Shown here: one piece after another, positions 24,324 through 33,255 of the stretch
Position numbering within the stretch: the stretch's first letter is position 1
How the letters are laid out: every line of letters starts with the position of its first letter
Assembly (NCBI RefSeq): GCF_013409645.1
Contig: NZ_JACCBG010000001.1
Span: forward strand, 1,858,001-1,922,000
Length of the DNA stretch: 64,000 bases
Source of the DNA: Nocardioides panaciterrulae
GTDB taxonomy: Bacteria > Actinomycetota > Actinomycetes > Propionibacteriales > Nocardioidaceae
Direction of reading: 5' to 3'
Translations under genes and position numbers: made by a program
The notes under the pieces: generated by a model
What the model saw: only the letters and a program-made list of their open reading frames with translations
What the model was told of the DNA's origin: nothing
Database searches by the model: none

Positions 24324-25268
24324 ATGACGACCGGGCTCGAGCACCTGCGCACCGCGAGCCACACCGAGGCGACCGCGTTCTTCGCCGACATCGACCCCGA
24401 GGCGCTGGTCGCCGAGGTCCGCCGGACCGGGGACGAGGAGCTGCTGGCACTGATCGCGCGCGAGGAGGTCCGCCCCGCCGCGGTCGAGGGCATCCTGGCC
24501 CGCCTCCACGAGTACGCCGTGGCCGAGCGGCTGGCCGACCTGCGCGGCGTCGTCCGGTTCGACCTGGAACGACGCGGCACCCTGCTCGAGAGGCACGGTC
24601 TGGTCTTCGAGGCGGGCACCATGGTGCTGCGCCGCGGCCTGTCGGCCACCGAGCCGACCGACGTGGTGTTGCGCACCAGCGTGCTGCGGTTCGTGCGGAT
24701 CGTCAGCGGCCAGCTCAACGCCGGCCTGGAGTACCTCCGGGGCAAGCTCGACATCGACGGCGACGCCCTGCTGGCGCTCGCGGTCGGCGGCATCTTCCGG
24801 GTGCCCGGCACCGGCGAGATCGCCGTCGACCCGACCACGCTGGACCCGGTCGAGGTCGCGACCGTGCTCGGCGAGGTGCGCGGCGAGCACCTGAAGAAGG
24901 TGATGGCCTCCGGTTTCCGTCCGATCGTGCTCGGCGAGATCTTCCGGCGGTTGCCGGACTTCGTGGACGAGCGCAGGGCCGCGAAGGCCGACCTCACCAT
25001 CGGGTTCCGGCTGCTGGGCAACCCCACCGGCGAGGTCGAGCGCTACGTCGTGCGGGTCCGCGGCGGCGTCGCCACCGTCTCGGCCGGCGACGCGGGGGAG
25101 GAGCGGGACGCGACCGTCACCTGCGAGGGCCACGACTACCTCCGGCTGGCCACCGGCCACCTGAACCCGGTCACCGGGGTGCTCAAGGGCCAGCTCAAGG
25201 TGCGTGGCGACAAGGCGAAGGCGCTGGCGCTCAGCTCGGTGATCGACATCCCGAAGCCGGCCCGCTGA
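24324..25268 (+). CDS. Tandem SCP2 sterol-binding domain protein
   Basis: The 314-residue cytosolic protein contains two SCP2-like halves. The first (about 75-165) includes ERRGTLLERHGLVFEAGT and SGQLNAGLEYLRGKLDIDGD. The second (about 215-312) includes LTIGFRLLGNPTGEVERYVV, ATVTCEGHDYLRLATGHLNP and LKGQLKVRGDKAKALAL. SCP2 folds bind sterols, acyl-CoAs or other lipids. An N-terminal helical region precedes them. It converges with the acetamidase gene, with only 3 bp between the stops. The lipid is unknown; the neighbourhood's KstR and beta-oxidation genes make an acyl-CoA or sterol ligand plausible. Confidence 0.8.
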   Translation: MTTGLEHLRTASHTEATAFFADIDPEALVAEVRRTGDEELLALIAREEVRPAAVEGILARLHEYAVAERLADLRGVVRFDLERRGTLLERHGLVFEAGTMVLRRGLSATEPTDVVLRTSVLRFVRIVSGQLNAGLEYLRGKLDIDGDALLALAVGGIFRVPGTGEIAVDPTTLDPVEVATVLGEVRGEHLKKVMASGFRPIVLGEIFRRLPDFVDERRAAKADLTIGFRLLGNPTGEVERYVVRVRGGVATVSAGDAGEERDATVTCEGHDYLRLATGHLNPVTGVLKGQLKVRGDKAKALALSSVIDIPKPAR

Positions 25269-25271
25269 GGC

Positions 25272-26291
25272 TCAACGGCTGCGCAGGTACTCCTCCGCGA
25301 CGCCGCGCAGGCGGTCGTGCAGCCCGTCGTACGCCGTCCGGCCGTCCAGCAGCGACTTCGGCAGCTTGCCCAGCATCGTGTAGTTGGTGTCCACGACGTT
25401 GCCCGCCGGCGCCAGCCCGGCCTGGCTGACCAGCTGGTAGGCGTCGAGCGCCTCGAGGTCGAACAGGTCCGCGGTCCACGTCACGAGGTCGTGCTGGCTC
25501 ATCCGGAACGCGTCCTCCAGCGGGCGGGCCGACCCGGTGGTCATCAGGTGGGTGTCGCTCTCCAGCCGCGGCGAGGCGGGAGCGAGACCCTTGACCAGGT
25601 CGATGACGACCACGGTCTCCATCGCCGCCTCGACGGCCGTGCCGCACACCTCGCCCTCGCCCTGGCGGGCGTGCCCGTCGCCGATCGAGAGCATCGCCCC
25701 CGGCACGTTGACCGGGAAGTACGCCGTGGTGCCGGCCCGCATCTCCGGGGTGTCCATGTTCCCACCGTGAGCGGCGGGGGTGATGCTCATCATCACCTCG
25801 CCTGCGGCCGGGGCGACACCGACCGTGCCGTGCATCGGGTCCAGCGGGAGCTCCACGGTGAGGTCCGACCTGCGGGCGCTGAACCGGCACACGCCGGCCG
25901 CGACGTCGACGTCGTACATCCACACCCGCTCCTCGAGGGCCGGGTGCAGCATGGCCGTGGTGTGGGTGGCGGTCAGCGCCCCGAACAGCGGGAAGGTCGC
26001 GGAGACCGCCCAGTCGCGGGCCGGCCGGATGTCCACGAAGTGCACCGCCAGCGTGTCGCCGGGCTCGGCGCCCTCGACGGCGATCGGACCGGTGACCGGG
26101 TTGAGGAACGGGAACGTGCACACCGCGCTGGGCAGGTCGTCGACGCCGCGCACGAGGCCGCCGAAGCAGTCCTCGGTCGTGAGCTCGACGAGGTTGCCGG
26201 GCCGTACGGTCAGCAGCGGCTCGCGGCCTCCGAACGCGTAGGCGTACTGCTCCGGGGTCGGGTGGAGCCGGACGACGTCGGGGATGCTCAT
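25272..26291 (-). CDS. Acetamidase/formamidase family protein
   Basis: The 339-residue protein shows family hallmarks: NPVTGPIAVEGAEPGDTLAV, FGALTATHTTAMLHP, GTVGVAPAAGEVMMSITP, HGGNMDT, YFPVNVPGAMLSIGDGHARQ and the conserved GEGEVCGTAVE. Relatives hydrolyse short amides to the acid and ammonia. Its ATG overlaps the stop of a 25-codon gene (ATGA), and that gene overlaps the phospholipase D-like gene in the same way, so three cistrons are coupled. The substrate is uncertain. Confidence 0.88.
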   Translation of the reverse strand: MSIPDVVRLHPTPEQYAYAFGGREPLLTVRPGNLVELTTEDCFGGLVRGVDDLPSAVCTFPFLNPVTGPIAVEGAEPGDTLAVHFVDIRPARDWAVSATFPLFGALTATHTTAMLHPALEERVWMYDVDVAAGVCRFSARRSDLTVELPLDPMHGTVGVAPAAGEVMMSITPAAHGGNMDTPEMRAGTTAYFPVNVPGAMLSIGDGHARQGEGEVCGTAVEAAMETVVVIDLVKGLAPASPRLESDTHLMTTGSARPLEDAFRMSQHDLVTWTADLFDLEALDAYQLVSQAGLAPAGNVVDTNYTMLGKLPKSLLDGRTAYDGLHDRLRGVAEEYLRSR

Positions 26292-26365
26292 GGGTTCTCC
26301 AGCTCGGTGTGGTCGATGACGGACGGGTCGGGCTTGCGGCCGCGGCCGCGGCGAAGTGCGCTCAC
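26288..26365 (-). CDS. 25-residue peptide gene coupled between the PLD-like and acetamidase genes
   Basis: A GTG at 26365 overlaps the stop of the upstream PLD-like gene (GTGA), and the TGA at 26290-26288 overlaps the acetamidase start (ATGA). The peptide would be basic at the N-terminus (LRRGRGRKPDPS) and acidic at the C-terminus (VIDHTELENP). It fits no known family. Two precise 4-nt overlaps in a 78-bp gap are what genuine coupled cistrons look like. Alternatively it is only a ribosome relay that couples the two flanking genes. Confidence 0.5.
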   Translation of the reverse strand: MSALRRGRGRKPDPSVIDHTELENP

Positions 26366-27624
26366 AGCAGCGGGCGCAGCGGGCCGAGCACGAACTCGGT
26401 GAACTTGCGGTGCAGGTCGCGCGCCTCCCACTCGCCGCTGGTGAGCTCCAGGCTGTTGGCCTGGTCGGTGGCGAAGATCTCCTCCAGGGCCGCGGCCACG
26501 TCCGGGGCGATGAGCTCGACGTTGATCTCGTAGTTGCCGGTGAGGCTGAGCCGGTCGATGTTGGCGGTGCCGACCGTCACCCAGGTGCCGTCGATGGTCG
26601 AGGTCTTGGCGTGCACCATCGCGTCCTTGTAGCGGAAGATCCGCACCCCGGCGTCGAGGAGCTGGCTGAAGTAGCCGCGCGAGATCCAGTCGGCCACGAT
26701 GTGGTTGGACTTCAGCGGCACCAGCAGGCGGACGTCGACCCCGCGCCGCGCCGCGGCCTTCATCGCGTCGACGAAGTCCTGGTCGGGGATGAAGTAGGCG
26801 TGGGTCATCCAGAGCTTGTGGCTCGCCCGGTTGATCGCCTCGAGGTACATCGACCGGATCGGGAACATCCACAAGCGCGGCACGTTGCGGTGGAACCGGA
26901 CCCGCGGCTCCCAGGTGGAGGAGGTCTCCAGCAGCAGCGGGCGCCGGTCGGCCCCGACGAACCGCCGCCGGTTGAGGTTCCAGAAGTCCACGAAGGCGCG
27001 GGTGAGGTCCCACACCGCCGGTCCGGTGATGCGCAGGTGCGTGTCGCGCCACTCGGTCTCGTAGGCCGACCCGATGTTGTAGCCGCCGACGAAGCCCACC
27101 TCGTCGTCCACCACCAGGATCTTGCGGTGGTCGCGGCCGTAGCGCCGCAGGTCGAAGGGGCGCCAGCCGGCGGCGTACACGGGGTAGCGCAGCACCTTCA
27201 TGGTCGGCGGGAAGCGCAGGAACCGGGGCGAGACCACCAGGTTGGCGAAGCCGTCGTAGATGCAGTGGACCTCGACGCCGCGCGCCGCCGCGTCGGCGAG
27301 CGCCCGCTTGAAGCGCTCCCCGATCTCGTCGGCCTTCCAGATGTAGGTCTCGAACAGGATCCGCATCTGCGCGCCCTCGATCGCGGCGAGCATGTCGGCG
27401 TAGAGGTCGCGGCCGAAGGTGTAGGTCGTGACCGTCCCGTCGCCGATGGACACCGTGCGGGGGGCGGTCACCGGGAACCGGCCCGGTTTCTTGCCGCGGC
27501 GCCGGTAGGAGTCCACCAGGGACATCCCGATCGCGAGCGCGAGCTGGACGCCCAGCACGCCGAGGAAGGTCAGCCGGCCCCAGCGCACGAGTCGTTGCGC
27601 GACGGGTGTGGCACGTGAGGTCAC
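26362..27624 (-). CDS. Phospholipase D superfamily protein (cardiolipin synthase-like)
   Basis: The 420-residue protein has an N-terminal membrane segment (residues about 17-38) and two HKD motifs: RDHRKILVVDDEVGFVGGYN and MVHAKTSTIDGTWVTVGTAN. The pair forms one active site for phosphatidyl transfer or phosphodiester hydrolysis at the membrane. Cardiolipin synthesis is the likeliest role, but the family also contains other lipid enzymes. The GTG at 27624 is probably leaderless (TAGATT 6 nt upstream). It is the first gene of a coupled PLD - small ORF - acetamidase operon. Confidence 0.87.
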   Translation of the reverse strand: MTSRATPVAQRLVRWGRLTFLGVLGVQLALAIGMSLVDSYRRRGKKPGRFPVTAPRTVSIGDGTVTTYTFGRDLYADMLAAIEGAQMRILFETYIWKADEIGERFKRALADAAARGVEVHCIYDGFANLVVSPRFLRFPPTMKVLRYPVYAAGWRPFDLRRYGRDHRKILVVDDEVGFVGGYNIGSAYETEWRDTHLRITGPAVWDLTRAFVDFWNLNRRRFVGADRRPLLLETSSTWEPRVRFHRNVPRLWMFPIRSMYLEAINRASHKLWMTHAYFIPDQDFVDAMKAAARRGVDVRLLVPLKSNHIVADWISRGYFSQLLDAGVRIFRYKDAMVHAKTSTIDGTWVTVGTANIDRLSLTGNYEINVELIAPDVAAALEEIFATDQANSLELTSGEWEARDLHRKFTEFVLGPLRPLL

Positions 27625-27630
27625 GCCGAC

Positions 27631-27636
27631 AATCTA
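27631..27636 (-). promoter_or_regulatory. -10 hexamer, leaderless start of the PLD-like gene
   Basis: On the minus strand TAGATT ends 6 nt before the GTG at 27624. Confidence 0.45.
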
Positions 27637-27661
27637 GTCAGTCCGGCGAGGGGATCGGTCC

Positions 27662-28330
27662 TCACCGCGGACCGGACCGGTCCCCGTAGTCCGGGGAGCC
27701 CCCGCCGTAGGGGTTGCCGTACCCCTGGTAGGGAGCAGGCTGCCCGCTGTTCTGGCCGTACTGGCCGCTGTTCTGGCCGTACTGGCCGTACTGGTCCCCG
27801 TAGGGCGCGCCCGGACCGCCGTACGGCGGGTTCCCGCCCTGGCCGTAAGGGTTGGGGCCGTAGGGGTCGGGGCCGAAGCGGTTCGGGCCGGGCGTGCTGG
27901 AACGCAGCATCAGCACGAGGCCGACGACCAACGAGACGAGGCCCATCAGCAGGCCCACCAGGAGGAGGGCGACCGCGGCGCCGGTGAGCCGGTTGTTCCC
28001 GCCGCCGGCGGCGTCGACGATCACCGCACCGACGCCGGCGAAGATCAGGACCAGCGCGACGATCCCGCACACGATCGGCGCGAGGAGCCACCAGCCCGAC
28101 AGGTTGCTGTCGTGGAGCCGGCGGACGCCGACCGCGAGCGAGGGCAGCAGCAGCGCGAGGCTGGCCAGCGGGTTGAGCAGGTTGGTGCCGAGGACCCCGT
28201 CGAGGATGTTGGCCGCGATCCCCACCAGGACCGAGAACAGGTAGAACCACCAGTACTCCGCCCGGGGCGCGCGGCCCCGGAACGTGGCGTACTGGCGCAG
28301 CGCGCTCTCCACAGACCCCCGAAAACCCAT
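27662..28330 (-). CDS. DUF805 membrane protein with a Gly/Pro/Tyr/Gln-rich tail
   Basis: The 222-residue protein has the DUF805 signature (YATFRGRAPRAEYWWFYLF, GVRRLHDSNLSGWWLL) and four or five transmembrane helices up to about residue 148. A cytosolic or external tail follows, of low complexity, including PYGPNPYGQGGNPPYGG and two copies of QYGQNSG. DUF805 function is unknown. The ATG at 28330 is preferred; GAGGAG lies about 8 nt upstream, and a GTG one codon earlier is also possible. The tail DNA contains short direct repeats that may change length. Confidence 0.8.
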   Translation of the reverse strand: MGFRGSVESALRQYATFRGRAPRAEYWWFYLFSVLVGIAANILDGVLGTNLLNPLASLALLLPSLAVGVRRLHDSNLSGWWLLAPIVCGIVALVLIFAGVGAVIVDAAGGGNNRLTGAAVALLLVGLLMGLVSLVVGLVLMLRSSTPGPNRFGPDPYGPNPYGQGGNPPYGGPGAPYGDQYGQYGQNSGQYGQNSGQPAPYQGYGNPYGGGSPDYGDRSGPR

Positions 28331-28531
28331 CACAACTCCTCATTTGGTGCCGCTCGCGACCACCGCGGGCCGGACCCGGGAACCGTACCGGAGTCCGGCG
28401 TCCCCAGAACGGATCACGGATCACCCACCCGGGGGCGCGGGTGGCCGGGACCTTCGCACCTGTCGCAGCACCGCGCCGACGCCGGAGGCTCGTGGACGAC
28501 GTCCACCCCCGACCCCGACGAGGAGACGCCG

Positions 28532-29014
28532 ATGGCCCACATCCGAGGCACGATCGAGATCGCCCGCCCTGTCGAGACCGTGTTCGACGTGGTCGCCGAC
28601 CAGACCCAGGAGCCGACCTACAACCCGCAGATGATCCGCTCCGAGAAGGCCACCCCCGGGCCGATCGGCCCCGGCACCCGGTTCCGGGCCGCGGCGCGCT
28701 CGGGGACCCACGAGGTGCCGATCTCGGTGGAGCTCGTCGACTACGTGCGGCCCCGGCACCTGGGGATGCTGACCGCGGCCGAGGGCACCTTCGTGGACGG
28801 CACCATCGACTTCGACCCCTGCCCGGGCGGCACCCGGATGAGCTGGGAGTGGGACGTGCACCCGCCCCGCGGCACGGGGTTCCTCGGACCGCTCTTCGCC
28901 TGGCTGGGCCGGCGCCAGGAGCAGCGGGTCTGGCACGCGCTCAAGGACTACCTCGAGGACCGGGAGCGGCCGGCCCGCGGTCCGCGGCACGCCCGGCGGT
29001 TGGCTCGGGAATAA
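28532..29014 (+). CDS. SRPBCC family protein (polyketide cyclase/START-like)
   Basis: The product is 160 residues with the START-like N-terminal pattern IEIARPVETVFDVVADQTQE and a typical C-terminal helix (FLGPLFAWLGRRQEQRVWHALKDYL). The fold binds hydrophobic ligands in a cavity; no specific ligand is suggested. The ATG at 28532 is set by GAGGAG 6 nt upstream; longer in-frame extensions run into the DUF805 promoter region. It is transcribed toward uvrB but uvrB has its own leaderless-type promoter. Confidence 0.8.
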   Translation: MAHIRGTIEIARPVETVFDVVADQTQEPTYNPQMIRSEKATPGPIGPGTRFRAAARSGTHEVPISVELVDYVRPRHLGMLTAAEGTFVDGTIDFDPCPGGTRMSWEWDVHPPRGTGFLGPLFAWLGRRQEQRVWHALKDYLEDRERPARGPRHARRLARE

Positions 29015-29034
29015 GCCCTGTCGGTGGCGGCGTT

Positions 29035-29040
29035 TAGGCT
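29035..29040 (+). promoter_or_regulatory. -10 hexamer, leaderless start of uvrB
   Basis: TAGGCT ends 6 nt before the ATG at 29047. No LexA box was found nearby. Confidence 0.45.
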
Positions 29041-29046
29041 CGAGTC

Positions 29047-31173
29047 ATGCGTCCCGTCACCGATCTCGAGCGCCGCGTGGCGCCGTTCCAGGTCGTCTCC
29101 GACTACCAGCCCTCCGGTGACCAGCCAGCCGCCATCGCCGAGATCTCCAAGCGGATCAAGGGCGGCGTCGAGGACGTCGTGCTGCTCGGCGCCACCGGTA
29201 CCGGCAAGACCGCGACGGTCGCCTGGGTGGCCGAGCAGCTCCAGCGCCCGATGCTGGTGCTGCAGCCCAACAAGACGCTCGCGGCCCAGTTCGCCAACGA
29301 GCTGCGCCAGCTGTTCCCGGACAACGCGATCGAGTACTTCGTCTCGTACTACGACTACTACCAGCCCGAGGCCTACGTCCCGCAGACCGACACCTACATC
29401 GAGAAGGACTCCTCGATCAACGAGGAGGTCGAGCGGCTGCGGCACTCCGCGACCAACTCGCTGCTGACCCGCCGCGACGTGATCGTGGTCAGCACGGTCT
29501 CGTGCATCTACGGCCTGGGCACGCCGCAGGAGTACGTCGACCGGATGCTGCGGCTGCGCGTCGGCGAGGAGCACGACCGTGACTCGATCCTGCGCCGGCT
29601 GGTCGAGATCCAGTACACCCGCAACGACATGAGCTTCACCCGTGGCACCTTCCGGGTGCGTGGGGACACCCTCGAGATCTTCCCGGTCTACGAGGAGCAC
29701 GCGGTGCGCATCGAGTTCTTCGGCGACGAGATCGAGCGGCTGATGACGCTGCACGCGGTCACCGGCGAGGTGCTGACCGAGGACGAGGAGCTCTACGTCT
29801 TCCCGGCGACCCACTACGTCGCCGGTCCGGAGCGGATGGAGCGGGCGATCCGCGGCATCGAGCTCGAGCTGGACGACCAGCTGGCGAAGTTCGAGCGCGA
29901 GGGCAAGCTGCTGGAGGCCCAGCGGCTGCGGATGCGCACGACGTACGACGTCGAGATGATGCGCCAGGTCGGGTCCTGCTCGGGCATCGAGAACTACTCG
30001 ATGCACATCGACGGCCGCGGCCGCGGCTCGGCGCCCAACTGTCTGCTGGACTACTTCCCGGAGGACTTCGTCCTCGTCGTCGACGAGTCGCACGTCGCGG
30101 TGCCGCAGATCGGCGGCATGTACGAGGGCGACATGTCCCGCAAGCGCAACCTCGTCGAGCACGGCTTCCGGCTGCCGAGCGCCATGGACAACCGCCCGTT
30201 GCGCTGGGAGGAGTTCCTCGACCGGATCGGGCAGACGATCTACCTCTCCGCGACCCCCGGCAACTACGAGCTGGACAAGGTGGGCGGGGACGCCGTCGAG
30301 CAGATCATCCGCCCGACCGGCCTGATCGACCCTGAGGTGGTCGTGAAGCCGACCAAGGGCCAGATCGACGACCTCATCCACGAGATCCGCGAGCGCACCG
30401 AGAAGAGCGAGCGGGTCCTGGTCACCACGCTGACCAAGAAGATGTCCGAGGACCTCACCGACTACCTTCTCGACGCCGGCATCCGCACCCGCTACCTCCA
30501 CTCCGAGGTCGACACGCTCAAGCGGATCGAGCTGCTGCGCGACCTCCGGCTCGGGGAGTACGACGTGCTCGTGGGCATCAACCTGCTGCGGGAGGGCCTG
30601 GACCTCCCCGAGGTGTCGCTGGTGGCGATCCTCGACGCCGACAAGGAGGGCTTCCTGCGCTCCGACAAGTCGCTGATCCAGACGATCGGTCGCGCCGCCC
30701 GCAACGTGTCCGGACAGGTGCACATGTACGCCGACCGGATCACGCCCTCGATGGAGTCGGCGATCGACGAGACCAACCGGCGGCGCGCCAAGCAGGTCGC
30801 CTACAACAAGGCCCACGGCGTCGACCCGCAGCCGCTGCGCAAGAAGATCGCCGACATCACCGAGATGCTGGCGCGCGAGGACGAGAACACCCAGGCCCTG
30901 TTGCAGACGTGGGCCGGCACCGAGGCCAAGGGCCGCGCCGGCGGGGTCAAGGCCAAGCAGCCCGTGCCCGGGTTGTCCAAGGAGGCCGCGGGCAAGCACG
31001 CCGAGGGCCTGGCCGGCATGCCCAGCTCCGAGCTGGCGCAGCTGATCCAGGAGCTCACCGACCAGATGAAGGGTGCGGCGGCCGAGCTGCAGTTCGAGGT
31101 CGCGGCGCGGCTGCGTGACGAGATCTCCGATCTGAAGAAGGAGCTCCGTCAGATGATGGAAGCCACCAGGTGA
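29047..31173 (+). CDS. uvrB: Excinuclease ABC subunit B
   Basis: UvrB verifies DNA damage delivered by UvrA and holds UvrC for incision in nucleotide excision repair. The 708-residue protein has [15 protein letters not shown], Walker A GATGTGKT, the beta-hairpin [18 protein letters not shown], the DEAD-like box VVDESHVA, helicase motifs ([28 protein letters not shown]) and a C-terminal UVR motif ([20 protein letters not shown]). It probably starts as a leaderless message. An MFS gene begins inside its stop codon (GTGA). Confidence 0.97.
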   Translation: MRPVTDLERRVAPFQVVSDYQPSGDQPAAIAEISKRIKGGVEDVVLLGATGTGKTATVAWVAEQLQRPMLVLQPNKTLAAQFANELRQLFPDNAIEYFVSYYDYYQPEAYVPQTDTYIEKDSSINEEVERLRHSATNSLLTRRDVIVVSTVSCIYGLGTPQEYVDRMLRLRVGEEHDRDSILRRLVEIQYTRNDMSFTRGTFRVRGDTLEIFPVYEEHAVRIEFFGDEIERLMTLHAVTGEVLTEDEELYVFPATHYVAGPERMERAIRGIELELDDQLAKFEREGKLLEAQRLRMRTTYDVEMMRQVGSCSGIENYSMHIDGRGRGSAPNCLLDYFPEDFVLVVDESHVAVPQIGGMYEGDMSRKRNLVEHGFRLPSAMDNRPLRWEEFLDRIGQTIYLSATPGNYELDKVGGDAVEQIIRPTGLIDPEVVVKPTKGQIDDLIHEIRERTEKSERVLVTTLTKKMSEDLTDYLLDAGIRTRYLHSEVDTLKRIELLRDLRLGEYDVLVGINLLREGLDLPEVSLVAILDADKEGFLRSDKSLIQTIGRAARNVSGQVHMYADRITPSMESAIDETNRRRAKQVAYNKAHGVDPQPLRKKIADITEMLAREDENTQALLQTWAGTEAKGRAGGVKAKQPVPGLSKEAAGKHAEGLAGMPSSELAQLIQELTDQMKGAAAELQFEVAARLRDEISDLKKELRQMMEATR

Positions 31174-32456
31174 CCCCGGCGACCACCACCTCTCGGGCCT
31201 GGGCGGTCTGGGTCACCGGACTGCTGGTCTACTTCCTGGCCGTCTTCCACCGCTCCTCACTCGCGGTCGCCGGGCTGGCCGCGACCGACCGCTTCGACAT
31301 CTCCGCCTCCCAGCTGGCGACGTTCACGATGCTGCAGCTGCTGGTCTACGCCGGGATGCAGATCCCGGTCGGGCTGCTGGTCGACCGGTTCGGGTCCCGC
31401 AGCGTCCTGCTGGCGGGCACCCTGCTGCTGACCGCCGCCCAGTCCGGCTTCGCCGTCGCCGACTCCTACGGGCTGGCGCTGGTGGCGCGGGTCTTCGTCG
31501 GGATGGGCGACGCGATGACCTTCATCTGCGTGCTGCGGCTGGTCACCACCTGGTTCCCGGTGCGCCGGATCCCCCTCGTCACCCAGCTGACGGGCATGCT
31601 CGGCCAGCTGGGCGCGGTGATGGCGGCGATCCCCATGACCTGGGCGCTCGGCCACCTCGGCTGGACCGAGGCCTACCTGCTCGCCGCCTCGCTCGGCATC
31701 GTGCTGGCCGTCGCGCTGCTGCTGGTCCTGCACGACAGCCCCGAGTCCCGTCACCTGCGCGGGCCCCGGCTCTCGCTGGCGGCGGTCCGGGTGAGCCTGG
31801 CCGCCTCCTGGGCCCATCCCGGCACCCGGCTGGGCTTCTGGATCCACTTCTCCTCGCAGTTCAGCCTCACGGCGCTCAGCCTGCTGTGGGGCTACCCGTT
31901 CTTCGTCCGCGGGGAGGGGCTGAGCCCGACCGCGGCCGGCACCCTGCTCACCGTGCTGATCGTGGCCGTGATGCTCGCCGGCCCGACGCTGGGCTGGCTT
32001 GTCGGCAGCTACCCGTGGCACCGCTCCTCGATGGCGGTGGCCATCGTCGCCACGATCGCGGCCGTGTGGACCGTGGTGCTGGCCTGGCCGGGCACGGCGC
32101 CGATGTGGTTGCTGGTGGTGCTCGCGCTGGTCGTCGGCGTCGGTGGACCCACCTCGATGATCGGCTTCGACGTGGGCCGCACGTCCAACCCCGGGGCCCG
32201 GATGGCCAGCGCCAGCGGCATCATCAACCAGGGCGGGTTCCTCGCCAGCCTGGTGCTGGTCGTGGCGATCGGCGTGATCCTGGACTGGCGGACGCCCGGC
32301 ACCAGCACGGCGTACACGCCCTCGGCGTTCCGCTGGGCGATGAGCTCGCAGTACGTCCTCTGGGCGCTGGGCCTGACCCAGATCCTGCGCTACCGGCGCC
32401 AGGCGCGCCGGGTGGTCGACCGCGACGAGCTCTACGCGGCCAGGCTGGTGTCGTAG
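31170..32456 (+). CDS. MFS transporter, nitrate/sugar-phosphate-like subgroup
   Basis: The 428-residue protein has twelve predicted helices. It shows [19 protein letters not shown] in helix 1, the MFS motif [14 protein letters not shown] after helix 2, and a central hydrophilic loop. The substrate is unknown. Its GTG overlaps the uvrB stop (GTGA), so it is translated from the uvrB message by coupling, an odd partner for a repair gene; co-regulation is the only inferred link. It converges with the anti-sigma-type kinase gene at its 3' end. Confidence 0.87.
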   Translation: MTPATTTSRAWAVWVTGLLVYFLAVFHRSSLAVAGLAATDRFDISASQLATFTMLQLLVYAGMQIPVGLLVDRFGSRSVLLAGTLLLTAAQSGFAVADSYGLALVARVFVGMGDAMTFICVLRLVTTWFPVRRIPLVTQLTGMLGQLGAVMAAIPMTWALGHLGWTEAYLLAASLGIVLAVALLLVLHDSPESRHLRGPRLSLAAVRVSLAASWAHPGTRLGFWIHFSSQFSLTALSLLWGYPFFVRGEGLSPTAAGTLLTVLIVAVMLAGPTLGWLVGSYPWHRSSMAVAIVATIAAVWTVVLAWPGTAPMWLLVVLALVVGVGGPTSMIGFDVGRTSNPGARMASASGIINQGGFLASLVLVVAIGVILDWRTPGTSTAYTPSAFRWAMSSQYVLWALGLTQILRYRRQARRVVDRDELYAARLVS

Positions 32457-32471
32457 CCGACCCGGCGATGC

Positions 32472-32927
32472 TCAGCGGGGCCGGCCCCGCAGGCACAGCA
32501 GCCGCCAGTGGTTGCGCCCGTCGTTTCGGGAGTAGGCGAGGTCGTCGAGGGCGGCGGCGGCCAGCGCGAGGCCTCGCCCGGACTCGGCGTGCTCGTCGGG
32601 CATCGCGACCCTGCTCAGGTCGAGCTCCATCGGCAGCCCGTTGTCGGCGAACGCCGCCTGCAGCGCCTCCGGGGTCACGGCCAGGCACACCGTGAACCGG
32701 CGCTGCCCGTCGCCGGCCGGCTGGTCGAGGCGGTACGCGTGCTCGACGATGTTGGCGAGCACCTCCACGACCGCCATCTCGAAGCGGATCCGGTCCGCGT
32801 CCTCGACGTCGGGATGTCGCAGCCACACCTGCTCCAGCAGTCCGTGCAGCAGGTCGATGATCGCCGGATCGGCCGGAGCGGACAGCTCGATCCGGCCCGG
32901 CAGCTCCGGCAGGGACGGCTCAGTCAT
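32472..32927 (-). CDS. Anti-sigma-type HATPase serine kinase (RsbW-like)
   Basis: The 151-residue GHKL kinase has the N-box FEMAVVEVLANIVEHAY, the G1-like box FADNG and the G2 segment ESGRGLALAAAALDDLAY. RsbW-like kinases phosphorylate a STAS partner and bind a sigma factor or other effector. Its ATG lies within the last codons of the STAS gene (8-bp overlap ATGACTGA), and it is last in the operon. No sigma factor is encoded nearby, so the target of this kinase is either elsewhere or not a sigma factor. Confidence 0.85.
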   Translation of the reverse strand: MTEPSLPELPGRIELSAPADPAIIDLLHGLLEQVWLRHPDVEDADRIRFEMAVVEVLANIVEHAYRLDQPAGDGQRRFTVCLAVTPEALQAAFADNGLPMELDLSRVAMPDEHAESGRGLALAAAALDDLAYSRNDGRNHWRLLCLRGRPR

Positions 32928-33255
32928 CGAACGCGGCCTCCACCGACTCGCGGGGGCGCAGCACCCGGTCGAGGTTGGTCAGCTCCAGCACGGTCGTCAC
33001 CGGCGCCGTCGGCCGGGCGATGCGCAGGTCACCGCCCGCCTGCCGGGCCGACTTGAGCCCGGCGATGAGCGCGCCGAGGCCGGAGGAGTCCAGGAACGTC
33101 GTCTCGCCCATGTCGACGACGATGCGGGTGCTGCCGTCCGACACCAGGTCGGCGATGATGTCCCGCAGCCGCTTGGCCGAGACCATGTTGAGCCGGCCCC
33201 GGGGGGACACCACCGCGACGTCGCGGCTGTGGGTGTCGACGTCGAACTCGATCAT
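32920..33255 (-). CDS. STAS-domain anti-sigma factor antagonist (RsbV-like)
   Basis: The 111-residue single STAS domain carries the phosphorylatable serine motif FLDSSGLGALIAGLK. In partner switching, the dephosphorylated form binds the RsbW-like kinase and frees its client. AAGGAGCACG precedes the ATG at 33255. It overlaps the glycosyltransferase stop (ATGA) and the kinase start, so production of the two switch partners is coupled to that of the glycosyltransferase. The matching phosphatase is encoded at the head of the same operon. Confidence 0.9.
   Translation of the reverse strand: MIEFDVDTHSRDVAVVSPRGRLNMVSAKRLRDIIADLVSDGSTRIVVDMGETTFLDSSGLGALIAGLKSARQAGGDLRIARPTAPVTTVLELTNLDRVLRPRESVEAAFDD

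Noticed and set aside
32476-32491. GCGGGGCC-GGCCCCGC palindrome near the end of the kinase gene as terminator
   Set aside because: It lies within the coding sequence and has no loop.
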